The notes below the pieces were generated by a model. The model worked only from the letters and a program-made list of their open reading frames with translations, made no database searches and was not told the DNA's origin. A stretch of DNA of 64,000 nucleotides from Salticus scenicus (lineage: Eukaryota > Arthropoda > Arachnida > Araneae > Salticidae): assembly GCA_963930645.1 (NCBI GenBank), contig OZ005657.1, forward strand, positions 50,877,153-50,941,152, given 5' to 3'. Position 1 is the stretch's first letter. The number at the start of each line of letters is the position of its first letter. Shown here piece by piece: positions 35,111 to 46,923 of the stretch. The position numbers and the translations under genes were made by a program.

Positions 35111-35653
35111 CAGGGACCGATTTACTCAGTTGGAGGCCCAGGGCACTCATGTTCAATGGGCCCCTTTTCCTCGTACTTTAATATTACAACAAACAAAACA
35201 AACCGCATATTTTTGATTCACGTGTCAAAAAATTTTCTCTTCTTTTCATTTTATTGGTAAGACTTAACTAGATCCGATGCTTGTCTATCGGATCAATGTA
35301 CATCGCACCCGCGTATCTGCACTGTGGTGCTTGCCTCGGATTTAGTTAGCCTTAGTAAGACTTTGGAATGCAGTATCGGTAGTATGCAGTTGTATTTGCG
35401 TTTAGCAAAAATATTGCAATTTTTTCAATGAACTGACAGTTTCCTTGAAAGATTATACCGCTGATTTATATAACAGCGCATTAATACCTCCATCTATCGA
35501 TGAAAAAACAAAAAGCAATGATCATTATAACAAAATTTGGAAATTTTTCATTTAAACTATTTTTTAAAATGTATGATTGAATTTGTTGGAGGCCCCCCTC
35601 AGTGAGAGGGCCCAGGGCACATGCCCCGAATGCCCTGTACCCGAGTTACGCTG
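35111..35653 (+). mobile_element. Non-autonomous hAT-type element Q, copy 1
   Basis: Starts CAGGGACCGATTTACTCAG and carries 'ggaggcccagggcactcatg' near the left end and 'gggcccagggcacatgcccc' with 'gaatgccctg' near the right end. It aligns with 47101-47633 in inverse orientation over its whole length ('gcctcggatttagttagcc', 'tgcagttgtatttgcgttta', 'tttccttgaaagat'). The left tip is a hAT-like CAGGG. The interior has no transposase frame. The right tip and target duplication are degraded in this copy. Confidence 0.65.
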
Positions 35654-36072
35654 TAATCGGTACTTCCAAATGCATGAAGAAGTTTTAACTTTTTAGCAGT
35701 ACCGACAAAAATTCGAATTATTTGTTTGTGTAAAAAACATCTACCCAACACATAACGACAAATTAAAAAATAATAAAAATATAGTTAACTTAAATTATAT
35801 CCCCCCCCCCCCCCAAGAAAACAAGAAAATTTAAAAACGAATTTTAAAGTACCAAAATTATGATGATAATCATTTCGATAAAATTTCTTTCGCATTTTCT
35901 AATTACATATTGCATTGGTAAACATTTTAAATGATAATTTTTATTTTTTATTTTCATTTTAAAATATCCTTTTTCATTATTTTAATTTGGTTTCTAGTTA
36001 CTGTCAAATTTTGTGTACAAATATTTTCTGACAAATTCAGCACGCGAATTACATGTGATTCTTCAAGTCTAC

Positions 36073-36306
36073 AAGCCCCACCAGTGGCCGAGAGGTTCTG
36101 CTCGCAAAGCTGATTGATGGAAGATGCCAGGTTCAATCCCAGATCGCACTCGTCTGCCTAACCATTCGGAGCTTTCCGTGGTTTTCTCTGAAACTTGCGT
36201 AAAGACGGACCTGGGACCCTAGACCAGTCAATTGGTCTTGATTGCTCTAAGGTCTCTAACACCTATATCACCAACTTATCCTAATAACCAACACCACCAA
36301 CATCAA
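36073..36306 (+). mobile_element. SINE family S1, fairly complete
   Basis: Head 'ccccaccagtggccgagagg', B-box-like GGTTCAATCCC at about 36131-36141, then 'cattcggagctttccgtgg', 'cgtaaagacggacctggga' and 'cagtcaattggtcttgattg', with a CA-rich tail of 'accaac' words. It lacks the 'cacggagga' block, an internal deletion relative to 24781-24987. Confidence 0.75.
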
Positions 36307-36710
36307 GTCTGCACATAAACTATTACAGTTTCAATGAACTTCAAAAGCTGTAATCTAGCAAGTACGTAATGTAATTTTCGGAAATTATATGATCTAATAG
36401 TATTCTAAAAGTTTTAACGTTTAATGTCTCATTTAAATTTTGTAGAAACAACACATCTATTAACGTCGTCCGGTTATTATCTTATTTTGAACAGTAAGTC
36501 GCCTTTTTGAGTTCCTCTAAAATGTTGTATTATTTAACAAATTAATTTTATGCATTCATGGTTAAATTATTCAAATTTTATCCTCAGCAATCTATGCCGT
36601 GAATGCCACTGACGTATATATACACAAGAAGCACATAAACTATTAAACATGAATGCATGAAATCGTTTTCGAAAGTAAAGTACTTTCTTAACGCCTAAAG
36701 GCGCCAGCTT

Positions 36711-36746
<36 letters not shown>

Positions 36747-38527
36747 TTTTACATGACCCTCAAGCGATGTGTTAATATAATATAATGCTATAATACGGTG
36801 TCGGCAACTTCTAGGGACTTTTTTATTCAATATCCATCACTAACTTTTTATAGCAATGCTATGTGTCTCATTGTCATGTGTCTGTCTAATCGACTATTAT
36901 ATATATCAAAAATCATTCTTCAAAATTAGTGGTGATTGTTAAACAAAAAAGCCAATAAATTTTGGCAACACTGTTATAATATAGTGTCAGTTTTGTAGAC
37001 TAATTAAAGTTTCTTCCAATAAATTAGTTCTTCTACAACTGGCTGTAGTTTTGGTGAAAATTATTTTGATTGTAGTAATTACTAAAATGTATATGGAATT
37101 CTTCTGTAAAATGCGCATAAAGTAAGTTATAATTTTCTCATTATAACGAAGAAATAAAAAAATTTATCGGCTAACCACATTGGCATTTAAAAATACATTG
37201 AAAATTGCAAAAACCTTCTGTATTTAAATATTTAATGATTTCATTCACTTTTTAGACTTCATAAACCTTTAGTTGACTTAAACCATTGTGGAGATATGCG
37301 ACATATTTATTTATAGATCTAAATATTTACTAAAGCAAAAAGTAACTTCCACAAAATAATTTGACTGAAAATACTATAAAGTAATAATATGTTATGATAA
37401 TCATGCAGAAATATGAATTATTTCCAAATTTAAAGTATTTATTGAGAAAACTAAATACGTTATTATTATTCCTTTGTTTTTTTTAAGCATCCACTCCAGA
37501 AAACGTTCATGTTTTGTTTTTGTTTTTTTAAGTGCTTTCGAAAAACTCAATTCCTCAACTAATTTTTCATCAAATTGACATGTTTCACAACCACAAAGCA
37601 AAAAACGTTCTCATTATTATTTCGTATTTATAAAAACAAGAAGGGAAAAAAAAAAATACTAAGTGAAAAACAGTGAAAAATACAGACATTTTAACATCCT
37701 TCCAAGCAGTTTTTCGTCTAGCACCGATAGCTTGTCATAAATTGAATGACTGATGGCTTGTTGGAGGGCTAGCCATGAATGGCACCAAGTTGTCCTTTCT
37801 TGAAGTCCTACTTCCGTCAGAAAATTGATAAGAAGATAAGTGTCGTATCAGAATTGGGATCTCTGTTTCAGAGAAGGATCAGTGCAGCAACGTTTCTCTA
37901 TATCTCTACCACTAATATAAGTATACTGATTGCTTCTAAGTATACCTTCTTGATCACCGATATGGATTTGCCTTTTTGACAGTTATATCATATCAAGAGG
38001 GAAAAAATTCGCTACACAAGAGATTTAATTAGTGGAGATCGAAAAGATCGTAGTATTAGGTTAGATTAGAGACTGATTACATAGATTTTAAAAATCCCAT
38101 GTCTTCTTAAGTGGATATCACCCAAAATAGGGGGTCGCATGTTTAAGATTTTCCATTGAAAATTTCAACCCCGAATTCTGTATCAGATAGGGACACGACA
38201 CCTTTACTTAACTGTTATGATATCTAGGTTAGATGGCTTCAATAGCCATGGCGCCCCTACGAGATTCTTTTCAGCGGACGTATAAATAAAAGATAAATAA
38301 GTAGTACACTATTCAACCAGTAGTATACTATTCAATAGCAACCAGCTATTCTGTGTGTTTTATGTCTCGGTCAATCGTTCGACTGCGCTTCTTTTTAATA
38401 ACATAGATGGTTGAGAGATATTTTTTATGGCAGTGTTCAAGAAATAGTTGTAAATAAGATTAAACAAGTGTGTCAGTTTTTGCGCATTACATCTAACTTG
38501 ATAGAAACCGACAGCTTAAAGTAGATT
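36307..38527. other. No gene recognised; AT-rich unique-looking DNA
   Basis: A T27 run at 36713-36739 is the only strong repeat. Two frames are slightly less simple than average: minus 37401-37601, 66 codons, with a Lys/Glu-rich stretch and a Cys-x-Cys-x-x-Cys near its start, and plus 37779-37979, 66 codons, hydrophobic second half. Neither has a splice context or a family match I can defend. Confidence 0.5.
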
Positions 38528-38625
38528 CCGAGCCACTACGAGCACCTATGCCTGAACCGGGATTCGAACCCGGCAACTGGAATGGAAGCTGAAAGTCAGA
38601 GAACTAACCATCCCGTCACGTAAAC
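38528..38625 (-). mobile_element. tRNA-derived SINE head (minus strand)
   Basis: On the minus strand: an A-box region 'gacgggatggttagttctc' and a B box GGTTCGAATCC (complement of 38559-38570), followed by 'ggttcaggcataggtgctcg'. tRNA-like but with an unpaired acceptor. Confidence 0.55.
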
Positions 38626-38699
38626 TTTCAGATTTTTAAACAGGTGTCAAAGATGGCTGAAATTTTTTTCTTATGGAAAATATGGATCGGGCTCGTACC

Positions 38700-38800
38700 G
38701 CTGGCCTCGTTGGCTGACTTCTGGAGCTGACTTCTGGAACAGAGGTTCCGGGTTCGAATCCTAGGTGTGATGATTGCTTGTTGTTTCCTTATATGCGGTT
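38700..38800 (+). mobile_element. tRNA-derived SINE head with internal duplication
   Basis: 'gctggcctcgttggctgact' leads into 'tgacttctggagc' duplicated in tandem, then a perfect B box GGTTCGAATCC at 38751-38761. The duplication between the boxes would disrupt a tRNA fold. It lies head to head with the minus-strand SINE at 38528-38625. Confidence 0.5.
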
Positions 38801-39428
38801 AAAATCAATGTCTTTATTTAAAGAAAAAAAGTTAAATATCCTTGTGGTTTCGATAATTTGAGATATAAGAGGCCCTCGAGACAAGCAAAAATATCAGTAG
38901 CAAGCAAATAAAGAATAAATAAATAAATAAAAGGGCGCTGAATCAGCTTTTGGTTAAAAAATTAATTTTTTATTTTGATATTATTACCTTTATTTTACAC
39001 GATATATACTATGATTTCATAGACTCAGAATCGTGCCTCAAAATATCTATTATATAGTGAACTATACAATTGCATCAAAGCTGCAATGAAAAACATTTGC
39101 TGTAATCGGAACTAGAAAATGAAAAAGTTCTTTTATTTTTATTTTTTAACTCTATTAGCAGCATTTATGCTTTAAATCTAACAACACATTTGAAACAGAT
39201 TTCAAAAACTTTCATTATCTGTTTGAATTATTGAAAAAGTCGATAGTTTTTTGCTTTTTAATATTTATTTTGCATTTAACATAGATAATATTGAAAAATA
39301 ACAATTCAGACTATCTTCTTTTTTATATTTATTTTCTTTAATATAAACATCAAAACAGGGAAGTTATTTCAAGACATTTTGAATTTTTATTTACTTATTT
39401 ATTTTAATAGATAAAGTGTGTAACTACG
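38801..39428. other. No feature recognised
   Basis: AT-rich with a short (AATA)n patch near 38912-38931. Confidence 0.5.
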
Positions 39429-39640
39429 TTTCTCGCGCCGAGCCCTGAAGACAATTCTAAAATCTTGTAGGGGTGCCAAATTGATTGACAGGCTGAGATT
39501 TGGTAAACATCCAGTCATTCGGCGTTCTCTTATCGCTATTTTCTCTCAACCACGAAGGTTATCACCCCTATTTTAACACAAGTCTCGTTGAGTCAGCACT
39601 TGCGCCGTAGCTCGTGGTTAAAGAATATTCATTTTTTGCT
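39429..39640 (+). mobile_element. SINE-like repeat S9, copy 2
   Basis: Same blocks as 34437-34705 in the same order, with a slightly longer 5-prime part ('gccgagccctgaagacaatt'). The A-rich tail is missing; (TTTA)n-like sequence follows at about 39650-39662. Confidence 0.55.
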
Positions 39641-40714
39641 TTTCGTGTTCAATTTATTTATTTACAGGAATAATCATAGAGATTTGTGCTATGTTAGCAG
39701 TACTTCAAAATTTTACCTCCGTTTTTGTTGCATTTAGAAAATAAGCGCTCTTTTCTATTTTCTATTATTTTATTTATTTATTTATTTGGAAAATCTAAAC
39801 AAGTGCGGTAGAACCTGATTATAATAAGGAGAAAAGAGCAGCAGTATTTACAGAGACCAATTGTAATTACAGAGACCAATGACCAATTATAAAAATTAGG
39901 AATGCTAGTTCAAAAGAAGAATTTCAAATGCCCTTCCCCAATAGATTATACAATTTAAAATATTGAATTTAGGATTCCTGTTTTCAGGAAAGCATGAAAA
40001 GATTAGCCACGAGCAATTATTTGTTATAAATGTATCCCCACTCCACCCCCCATAAACAAAATTAAAATTTTGTATAATTGTAGTGATTGATGGCAGTTAC
40101 AGCTTTTACATTCACAGTTTAGTATCGTGAAAATAAATACTACACTAACATAATTAACAATAACTCTCAATTTCGAATTTTTTTTTAGCTACTAGTAGTT
40201 AAATTTTCACCATTATGGAAAAAATATATTTAACATTAATTCATTTATTTCAACAAATTTATAAAAGAATATATATTTATATAAAATATTTTGCTGTCAT
40301 TTACACGTTTCATTTTTCGACTAATTAAGGTTAATGACCTTTAAAACAATTTATTTCATATTTTATTTCAAATAGCAACCGAGTCAATTAAGGCAAATGA
40401 CTGGAGAAAAGATTATCTATTCAAGACTGCTCGTCTGATTTAAACAAAAATGCAGCACAGTCAGTTGTAAAGTACTTTACTTGAAGAAAAGTGAAGAAAA
40501 TCCGTTTATCCATTTACTTTGCAAATATTTGCTCCATATACATAGAAGCATTTCTTTGGTTATAAATGATTCATTTACATTTTTTTTTTTTTTTTTTTTT
40601 AAGTAAGGTTCTTTTGCAGGGCTTTTTAATAGGGGGATTAACTTTTAAACCTAACTTTGTTAAAAAAGCTGTTTTGTAAATACATTGTTTAATTGTGTTA
40701 CATATTACTGTCTA

Positions 40715-40750
<36 letters not shown>

Positions 40751-40994
40751 CCTTGTTAATCTCCAGTTGCAAAACACACTTTTATTAATTATTGCGTGAT
40801 AAAATTATTGAAAATATTTTTCCAACATTTTTTTCTTATTTCTTTCATGAGTTTAATTTCTTTGAAGCGATTTATATATATGTAATTTATATATTATACA
40901 GTTAGTGCTATAAAGTATAAAATTAACTTTTAACGAAATTCTACAAATTCTCCAGCACTATTCAGTTCACATTAAAAGAAATAAATAAATAAAT
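39641..40994. other. AT-rich stretch, no gene seen
   Basis: Holds a (TTTA)n tract at about 39768-39787 and T runs at 40580-40600 and 40718-40747. No supported coding frame. Confidence 0.6.
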
Positions 40995-42105
40995 TAGGGC
41001 TGTGCCGATTAATCGGTTCGGTTAATCGATCAATGCTTAGTCCCGATCAATTTTTTTAATCGAGTTAATCGAATCGATTAATTCGATTAAAAATTTTCAA
41101 AATCCGATTAAAATTTTTAAACTACGAATTAAAGTAAAAATGCTGTTCTGCCTACAAAATATTTCTTCGCATATTTTGCTAACAAACATTCTAAGAAACA
41201 TCCATCAAATAATGAAAAAGCAAAAATAAATAAATAAATAAATAAAAATAAATAAAAATTCTCAAAAAAAGTTGTTGCACTTTTGTTGATACAGAAAAGG
41301 GAGGGGACAGTTATTAAACAAAATGACGTTCCATGTGCATTCTGGAGCAACACCACCCGTATAGCCTTCTGCAGAAAGTGTTAGCTAGGATAATAGTATT
41401 CTCAGAAACAAGAAGCTTTCAAAAAATAAAAATGCTAAAAAGAAAAAAGAAAAGAAAGAAAGAAAGAAAAGAAGGAATCGAGATTTCCACTATCCCTCTG
41501 ATGGGGGAAATGTCAACAGAGTTTCACAATATCTTCAAGCGTTTATTGTCTGATCAGAATTGCTGATAGTAGCTATTGAAGTAGATACAGAAAATAACAT
41601 TCTGTGTTCTAGTCCGATGTGACAAAGAAGTACTAAAATATAAGAATTTGATATTTTTATGATAATGATATGGAATTTTGAGAATTCATTTAAAAATAGT
41701 GACAAACGAGATAGACAAGGCCTGCAAATACAAAACTAAAATATGTGTAAATTCATTTAACGTTTCTTTCAAAATTAATTGCAAAATTAATTTGTTAAAA
41801 AAATTGAATAAGTGAAAATATTTATATAGAATTAACAATTAAAGTCGCCAATTATTACTCTGAAAATTGATTTAAATTTCAGCTATGAAACAGATATAGT
41901 TGATTAGAAAAAAATTTTTGAAAAAAAAAATTTCTCAGTCAAACTTATGAATAATATATATATGTTTTTATACACAATATGAGAGTTTTATTCATCAATG
42001 AAATAAAATTGTATAAAGAAAAATGAAAACCAATTAAAAATTCGATTAATCGATTAATGAACTACGATTAACCCAGTTAAAACTCTTGATCGATTTCCAC
42101 CCCTA
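40995..42105. mobile_element. hAT-type element with ATCGATTAAT sub-terminal repeats
   Basis: Left tip TAGGGCTGTGCCGATTAATC, right tip complement TAGGGGTGGAAATCGATC, flanked by the 8 bp AAATAAAT on both sides (40987-40994, 42106-42113). An 8 bp duplication fits hAT, although this one lies in simple sequence and is weak evidence. Both ends are crowded with AATCGATTAAT-type words (41010-41095, 42035-42075), possible transposase sites. Frames at 41129-41356 (minus) and 41333-41566 (plus) have no hAT catalytic motif. Confidence 0.55.
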
Positions 42106-43344
42106 AAATAAATAAATAATAATAATAAAAGTACATTTGCTATTGAAAACATTTTACAAAAATTCAACAGCGCCGTAGTGAGGCGAAATATATATATGTA
42201 TATATCCATCATCCGCTGAAATTCTGTTATATTACTAAGAAGTTAGAATTCCCAGAAAAACAGTTACCACAGAACAAAATATTCTGAGAAAACGAGCATC
42301 TTAAATAAAAGTAGCATCCTAGATGGAACGTAAATTGAAATATCTCACAATAAATAAAAGATAAAAATGAAAATAAACATTGCGCAAGGTCATTAAACGC
42401 AACAGTTTAACTATCTATCACTAAGTAACAAATTTCCATTCACTTTCTTTTTTTTTTTTAATAAGCTTCCTATACTTATATCAATGTGTTCTTTTTTCCG
42501 TGAGCGCAATTCTAAGCCGAAATGAAGCTTTCGTATTTGTTTATTTTGTCCAACTCTTTTATGCGCACCGCATTTCTTGGTAGTTGTTTGGAGAATAGCT
42601 TTAAGTTTTGTAAGAGATTTTGTTAACTAGCAGTCAGCCCTATCCCTTTATCCAGGTGGCGGATATATTAAGCAGCTGCTTCCGCCCTCCGAAGCACTTC
42701 CGTTGCTCGTGGCACTCCGTTTCCGCTCTCTCTCCACCCCGGAAAGCATAGAGCTTTTAAAAGATGTATGCAGGAAATATAGTAAACAAGAAATTTCTCC
42801 ACCTATTTAGTCACGTGCTCCCCCCCCCTCCTTAGTAACCTACATCAGGATGGGGTGCTTGTAAACATAGCGGATTAGAAAACCCTTGCTGTACACAAAA
42901 CGAAAAACTATAAAAAGAGCCCTAGAGACGTGAACCCTGATTTTCTCATATAATTTATTTCCCTTTATATAAAAGTAGACAGAAATTGTAACACTGAAGT
43001 TTTTCACAGGTTCTAACTAGCTCTTTATATATTTTAGATTTCAATAATAAACAGCTCAAATCAGAGAAAAAATTCAGATGTTTATGTGTTATTCAGATGT
43101 CAAATTACTAATTTAACGTTATTTGCAATTAATAATAAAATTAATAATAATAATTTGTCGTGTTTTAAGAGAAAAAATAAATAAACTAAAAATGTGAGTG
43201 AAACAGAATATCAAATGCTTAGATTAAACATAATATTATTGAAGAAAATATATAGTACCAGCACACTACTTAATATGGATATAGATAGATAGATAGATAG
43301 ATTACATAGTGTTAAAGTATTTAAAATAAATAAATAAATAAATG
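42106..43344. other. No gene proved; contains a GC-richer pocket
   Basis: The 42640-42770 segment is clearly richer in G+C ('aggtggcgg', 'cttccgccctccgaagcac', 'ctctctccaccccgg') and is followed by an E-box CACGTG at about 42811. It could be a fragment of an unknown repeat or a regulatory element; no open frame or TATA-to-start arrangement supports an exon. (GATA)n at about 43272-43301 and (AATA)n at 43325-43343. Confidence 0.4.
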
Positions 43345-43499
43345 GTGCCAATTTAGGCTAAATAGATGCAACCAAAATTTTTAGAAATTTGGTGCTAAAG
43401 TTCTTCATTTTAACTGATCTTATAACTAAAAGGGTGAAATAAATCTATTACCAAATTCCTAAAAAATATTCATTGCAGCTAGAAGTACCTCAATTGGCA
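43345..43499. mobile_element. MITE family M, copy 1
   Basis: Left end GTGCCAATTTAGGCTAAAT and right end 'tacctcaattggca' are imperfect inverse repeats. It matches 48044-48212 in tips and in the inner 'atgcaacca ... attaccaaatt ... gcagctagaa' sequence. Confidence 0.5.
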
Positions 43500-43816
43500 A
43501 GACACCATGTTTTTGGTGAAAGGTTGAACTTTATTTTTAAAAATGTATATATACAATTTTAAAATCATTTTCATCACTACTTACATAATATTTTTAAATA
43601 TAAGGCAATAATCCTCATTATCACAATTAATTAATTAATCAATATTATTTTTATAAATATTATTATTATTTTAAGCAATCAAATAAAATGTGTTAAACTA
43701 ATTTTTGGAACTTGAGAATTATAAATCATTTATCATATAGCAACTGGCGGATATTAATAGAAAAATGTAGTAATTATAACTGCTATTTCGTTTTTGAAAC
43801 TTGAATGACAATTCTA
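43500..43816. other. No feature recognised
   Basis: AT-rich spacer between MITE M and family R. Confidence 0.5.
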
Positions 43817-44942
43817 ACTAGTATGATGTAGCCACCACAAGACTTTCTTCTATATAATTTTTCACAAAATTCATGCAATACAATTTATTTATTAAATTAT
43901 TAAATTATTTTCCATTATAAATGCAGACGATTTTTATCTGACAGAATCATATCAGAAAATGCCGAAATAAAGTAATTTGTTGCCAATATAAAAAGAAATA
44001 TATATATATATATATATAATAAATAATTTAATTCCTTTACAATACTCAGCAAATAAGAGAAAGATGAAAATACCAACAATGATATTAATATTTAGAAGGA
44101 TTACTTATAAAGTTATTGTCACAAATACCATTTAAGTAAAATTCACCGATTAGTAAAATCATGTTAAAATACTTACACAGAAGAGAAATGACGTAGATAT
44201 CACTAATGCCTAAAACAATGAGATAGTTTTTTTAATCCATTTATCGAGTAAATTCAGCAACACAAGATAAGAATTGCAAGAAATAAGAATAGCAAGAAAT
44301 ATATATATATATATAGAAGAAATATATATATATATATTTCGTTAAAAAATGAAAAAAATCGATAACTTTGTTTTAAATTATCACAGATCTGTAGTTTAGC
44401 CATTCGTTTTAAAGGGGTTGACAAGACCTTTCGAAATATACCCATATTGAAAATTTACACCTCCCCCCCGGGGGGGGGGGAAGCGATGCTACCACATGCA
44501 CAAACTTTTTTTCCTAGTTTACTACTACTATTATCAATAATTCATATTAATTATAATAATTTTAAAATCACACATTAAAAATAACTCTCATTATGTACAT
44601 TTATACGAAATTTTGTCCTATACTGCCATGTTAAAAATTTAGAAAACAAAAAAAAATGGGATCACAGCGCCACCTGATCCCCAAATCTAATCAGCACCAG
44701 TTTATGTCAGGGTCCAACTAAATACCAAGTTTGGTTAATTTTCGTTCTTTGATTCGTGTGATACAGCGTCCACAAAATTTGTGATACACACATAGATAGA
44801 TAGACATTTTCTAAAAACAGTCGAATCGTGTTCAGAACATCCCGAAACGTGTAAATCCATCGCAAACTGGAGTTCGAAAATTTTCACGAATTCAACACTT
44901 TCTCTCTATATATACAATATATATATGCAGAAGAAAGTAAAA
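43817..44942 (+). mobile_element. Dispersed family R, longest copy
   Basis: Starts 'actagtatgatgtagccacc' and ends 'ctttctctctatatatacaa' plus 'gaagaaagta'. It contains the middle section missing from 16635-17107: 'ttatcacagatctgtagttt', a C8G10 self-complementary run at 44463-44480, and two (AT)n tracts. The short minus frame at 44254-44445 has the (AT)n translation pattern. With 46094-46923 it forms an inverted pair. Confidence 0.7.
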
Positions 44943-45173
44943 ATTTCATGCATGAAAAAAAAAGTCTGGATTTTATGTCTCTTCTCACAGTGAGATAAAG
45001 GATAAATGGTAAAATGATAAAATATCTTTAAAAGCCAAATAATAAGACGCATTACAACAGAAAAAAGAAACCATTCAATGAAAATTTAACTTCAAATTGA
45101 AAATTTAACTTGATATTGTTTACATTGTTTTCCCCTTTAATGCAAACATATGTTCGTCGATAAGCTGCCCAGA

Positions 45174-45618
45174 CAGTGTAGTGGTTAGCGTACCTGACTC
45201 CTACACTGTTGGGCCTGGGTTCGAATCCCGGAGAAGGCATGGATGTGATTGGTGATTGGGTTTTACGTCGCACTAATGCTGCGCAGATGGGCAATTGGCG
45301 ACGGTCTGGGACACACCCCTAGAGGTGGTCCGGAGGCATGCCATCACAATTTTGATCCTCCACGGAAGGGATGGCTCTCCCGCTTCGGTAACCCCCAGAG
45401 GTATAATTTTTGATGGGAACATGGAGGACATTGTGGCCACGACAGATTTTACGTGCACCAGACACCATTAGCGGCATGGATGTGTTGTCCCTGTTAAGGG
45501 TAGCGATGACCGCCCATCGGGTGCCCCTTCACAAATGGTCATCAATTCGGCGACCCCTGGCCAATGCCGTAAAGTTGCAAGTGCCGCGCCATTAAATTAA
45601 AAAAAAAAAAAAAAAAAA
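45174..45618 (+). mobile_element. SINE family S3, complete, with target duplication
   Basis: A tRNA-like head ('agtgtagtggttagcgtacc', B box GGTTCGAATCC at 45218-45228) is followed by a roughly 350 bp body starting 'gggttttacgtcgcac' and by an A18-19 tail ending at 45618. A 10 bp direct repeat, TGTTCGTCGA, precedes the head (45161-45170) and follows the tail (45619-45628). This is the target-site duplication left by LINE-type insertion. The open frames over this region (45052-45294, 45273-45458, 45410-45595) are SINE by-products, including the 'SPGFEPRPN' peptide that often appears when B boxes are translated. Confidence 0.85.
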
Positions 45619-45728
45619 TGTTCGTCGAAAAGATTTGTACGCCAAATCACGCAACAATTTTCGTTTTTACTTGCATAGAAATCTTAGATGTCTTAAATAC
45701 GTACAGTTTTAGTTTTTGGTTTCAAGTG

Positions 45729-45876
45729 TCGCTCTATGATGGTATTTTGCACATTAAGGCTCATTACATCGGGACCTAGGGCTTCCTGAATTCCGAACTA
45801 CTACTAACAGGCATGTAAGAATCGGAATTCTAACCCGACACCTGACAACTGCGAAGACCAGATGATTATGGACGGA
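45729..45876 (-). mobile_element. SINE family S2 (minus strand)
   Basis: On the minus strand: 'atctggtcttcgcagttgtc', a degenerate B box 'gggttagaattccg', then 'aatgagccttaatgtgcaaa' and 'agagcgacact'. Matches 19757-19887 block for block. Confidence 0.55.
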
Positions 45877-46093
45877 CTCTAAAAAAATTAATTTTTTATG
45901 AAAAAGGAATATTTAATTGATATCAGTTTTAGGTTTCATTTTTCAAAAAAATGCATGCAAATTTCAAACTTCATTTTTAAGGCTTTTATTTATTTATTAT
46001 GTTAAATGTATTGCATTTATCGATTAAAAAATATCCATTTAAAATCAGAATAGGAATACTTCATAACTCAGCACATATCAATAATAATTATTG

Positions 46094-46923
46094 CTTTCTT
46101 CTGTATGTATATATAGAGAAAGTATTGGATTCGTGAAAATTTTCCAACTCCAGTTTTCGATGGATTTACATGTTTTGGGATGTCCTGAATACGATTCGAC
46201 TGTTTTTAGAAAATGTCTGTCTCTGTGTCTGTCTGTGTGTGTATCACAAATTTTGTGAGCGCTGCATCTCACGAACCAATGAACGAAAGTTAATTAAACT
46301 TGGTATTTAGTTGGACCCTGACATAAACTGGTGCTGATTAGATTTTCGGAACAATGGCCAACAGGTGGCGCTATGATCGCACTTTTTCTAAATTTTTAAC
46401 ATGGCAGTATAGGACAAAATTTCGTATAAATGTACATAATGAGAATTATTTTAATTGAGTGATTGTAAAATTAATATGAATTATTGATAATAGTAATAGT
46501 TAACTAGGAAAAAAAGATTGTGCACGTGGGAGCATTGCTTCTTCTCCTGGGGGGAAGTAACCCCCGGGGGGAGTAAATTTTCAATATGGGTATCTTTCGA
46601 AAGATCTCGTCAGTACCTTTAAAACGAATGGTTGAACTACAGATCTGTGATAATTTAAAACAAAGTTATCGATTTTTTTTTTTTTTTAAATCTTTTAACG
46701 AAAAAAACTTGGGGGGGGGGGGGGGGGGGGTGAGATCTTATATCTTCTGGTTTGCAAAAAAATTACATCTTTCGGCATTTAGTGATAATATAATGACTGT
46801 CAGATAAAAATCGTCTGCATTTATAATGGAAAATAATTTGATAATTTAATAAATAATTTGTATTGAATAAATTTTGTGTAAAATTATATAGAAGAAAGTC
46901 ATGTGGTGGCCACATCATACTTG
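46094..46923 (-). mobile_element. Dispersed family R, inverted copy
   Basis: Reverse complement of the 43817-44942 layout. The order here is 'agagaaagtattggattcgt', 'cgattcgactgtttttagaa', 'aacttggtatttagttgga', 'ggtggcgctatgatcgcac', 'atggcagtataggacaaaat', 'aactacagatctgtgataat', a G20 run, then 'gtggtggccacatcatactt' at the outer edge. Frames at 46078-46272 (minus), 46586-46807 (plus) and 46763-47011 (minus) are within it. Confidence 0.7.
46711..46730 (+). repeat. Run of 20 G
   Basis: Twenty consecutive G residues, the longest G run in the window, inside repeat R. A potential quadruplex-forming and assembly-error-prone site; the true length may differ. Confidence 0.9.

Noticed and set aside
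37401..37601. Minus frame with Cys-x-Cys-x-x-Cys and a Lys/Glu-rich stretch
   Set aside because: Only 66 codons, no splice acceptor in the expected place, and no family match; treated as chance.
41129..41566. hAT transposase inside 40995-42105
   Set aside because: Frames on both strands lack the catalytic residues and the C-terminal dimerisation motif; much of the sequence is A-rich filler.
45052..45595. Three overlapping open frames, one containing the peptide 'SPGFEPRPN'
   Set aside because: They lie on the S3 SINE; this peptide is the translation of the tRNA B box and is a common false gene call.
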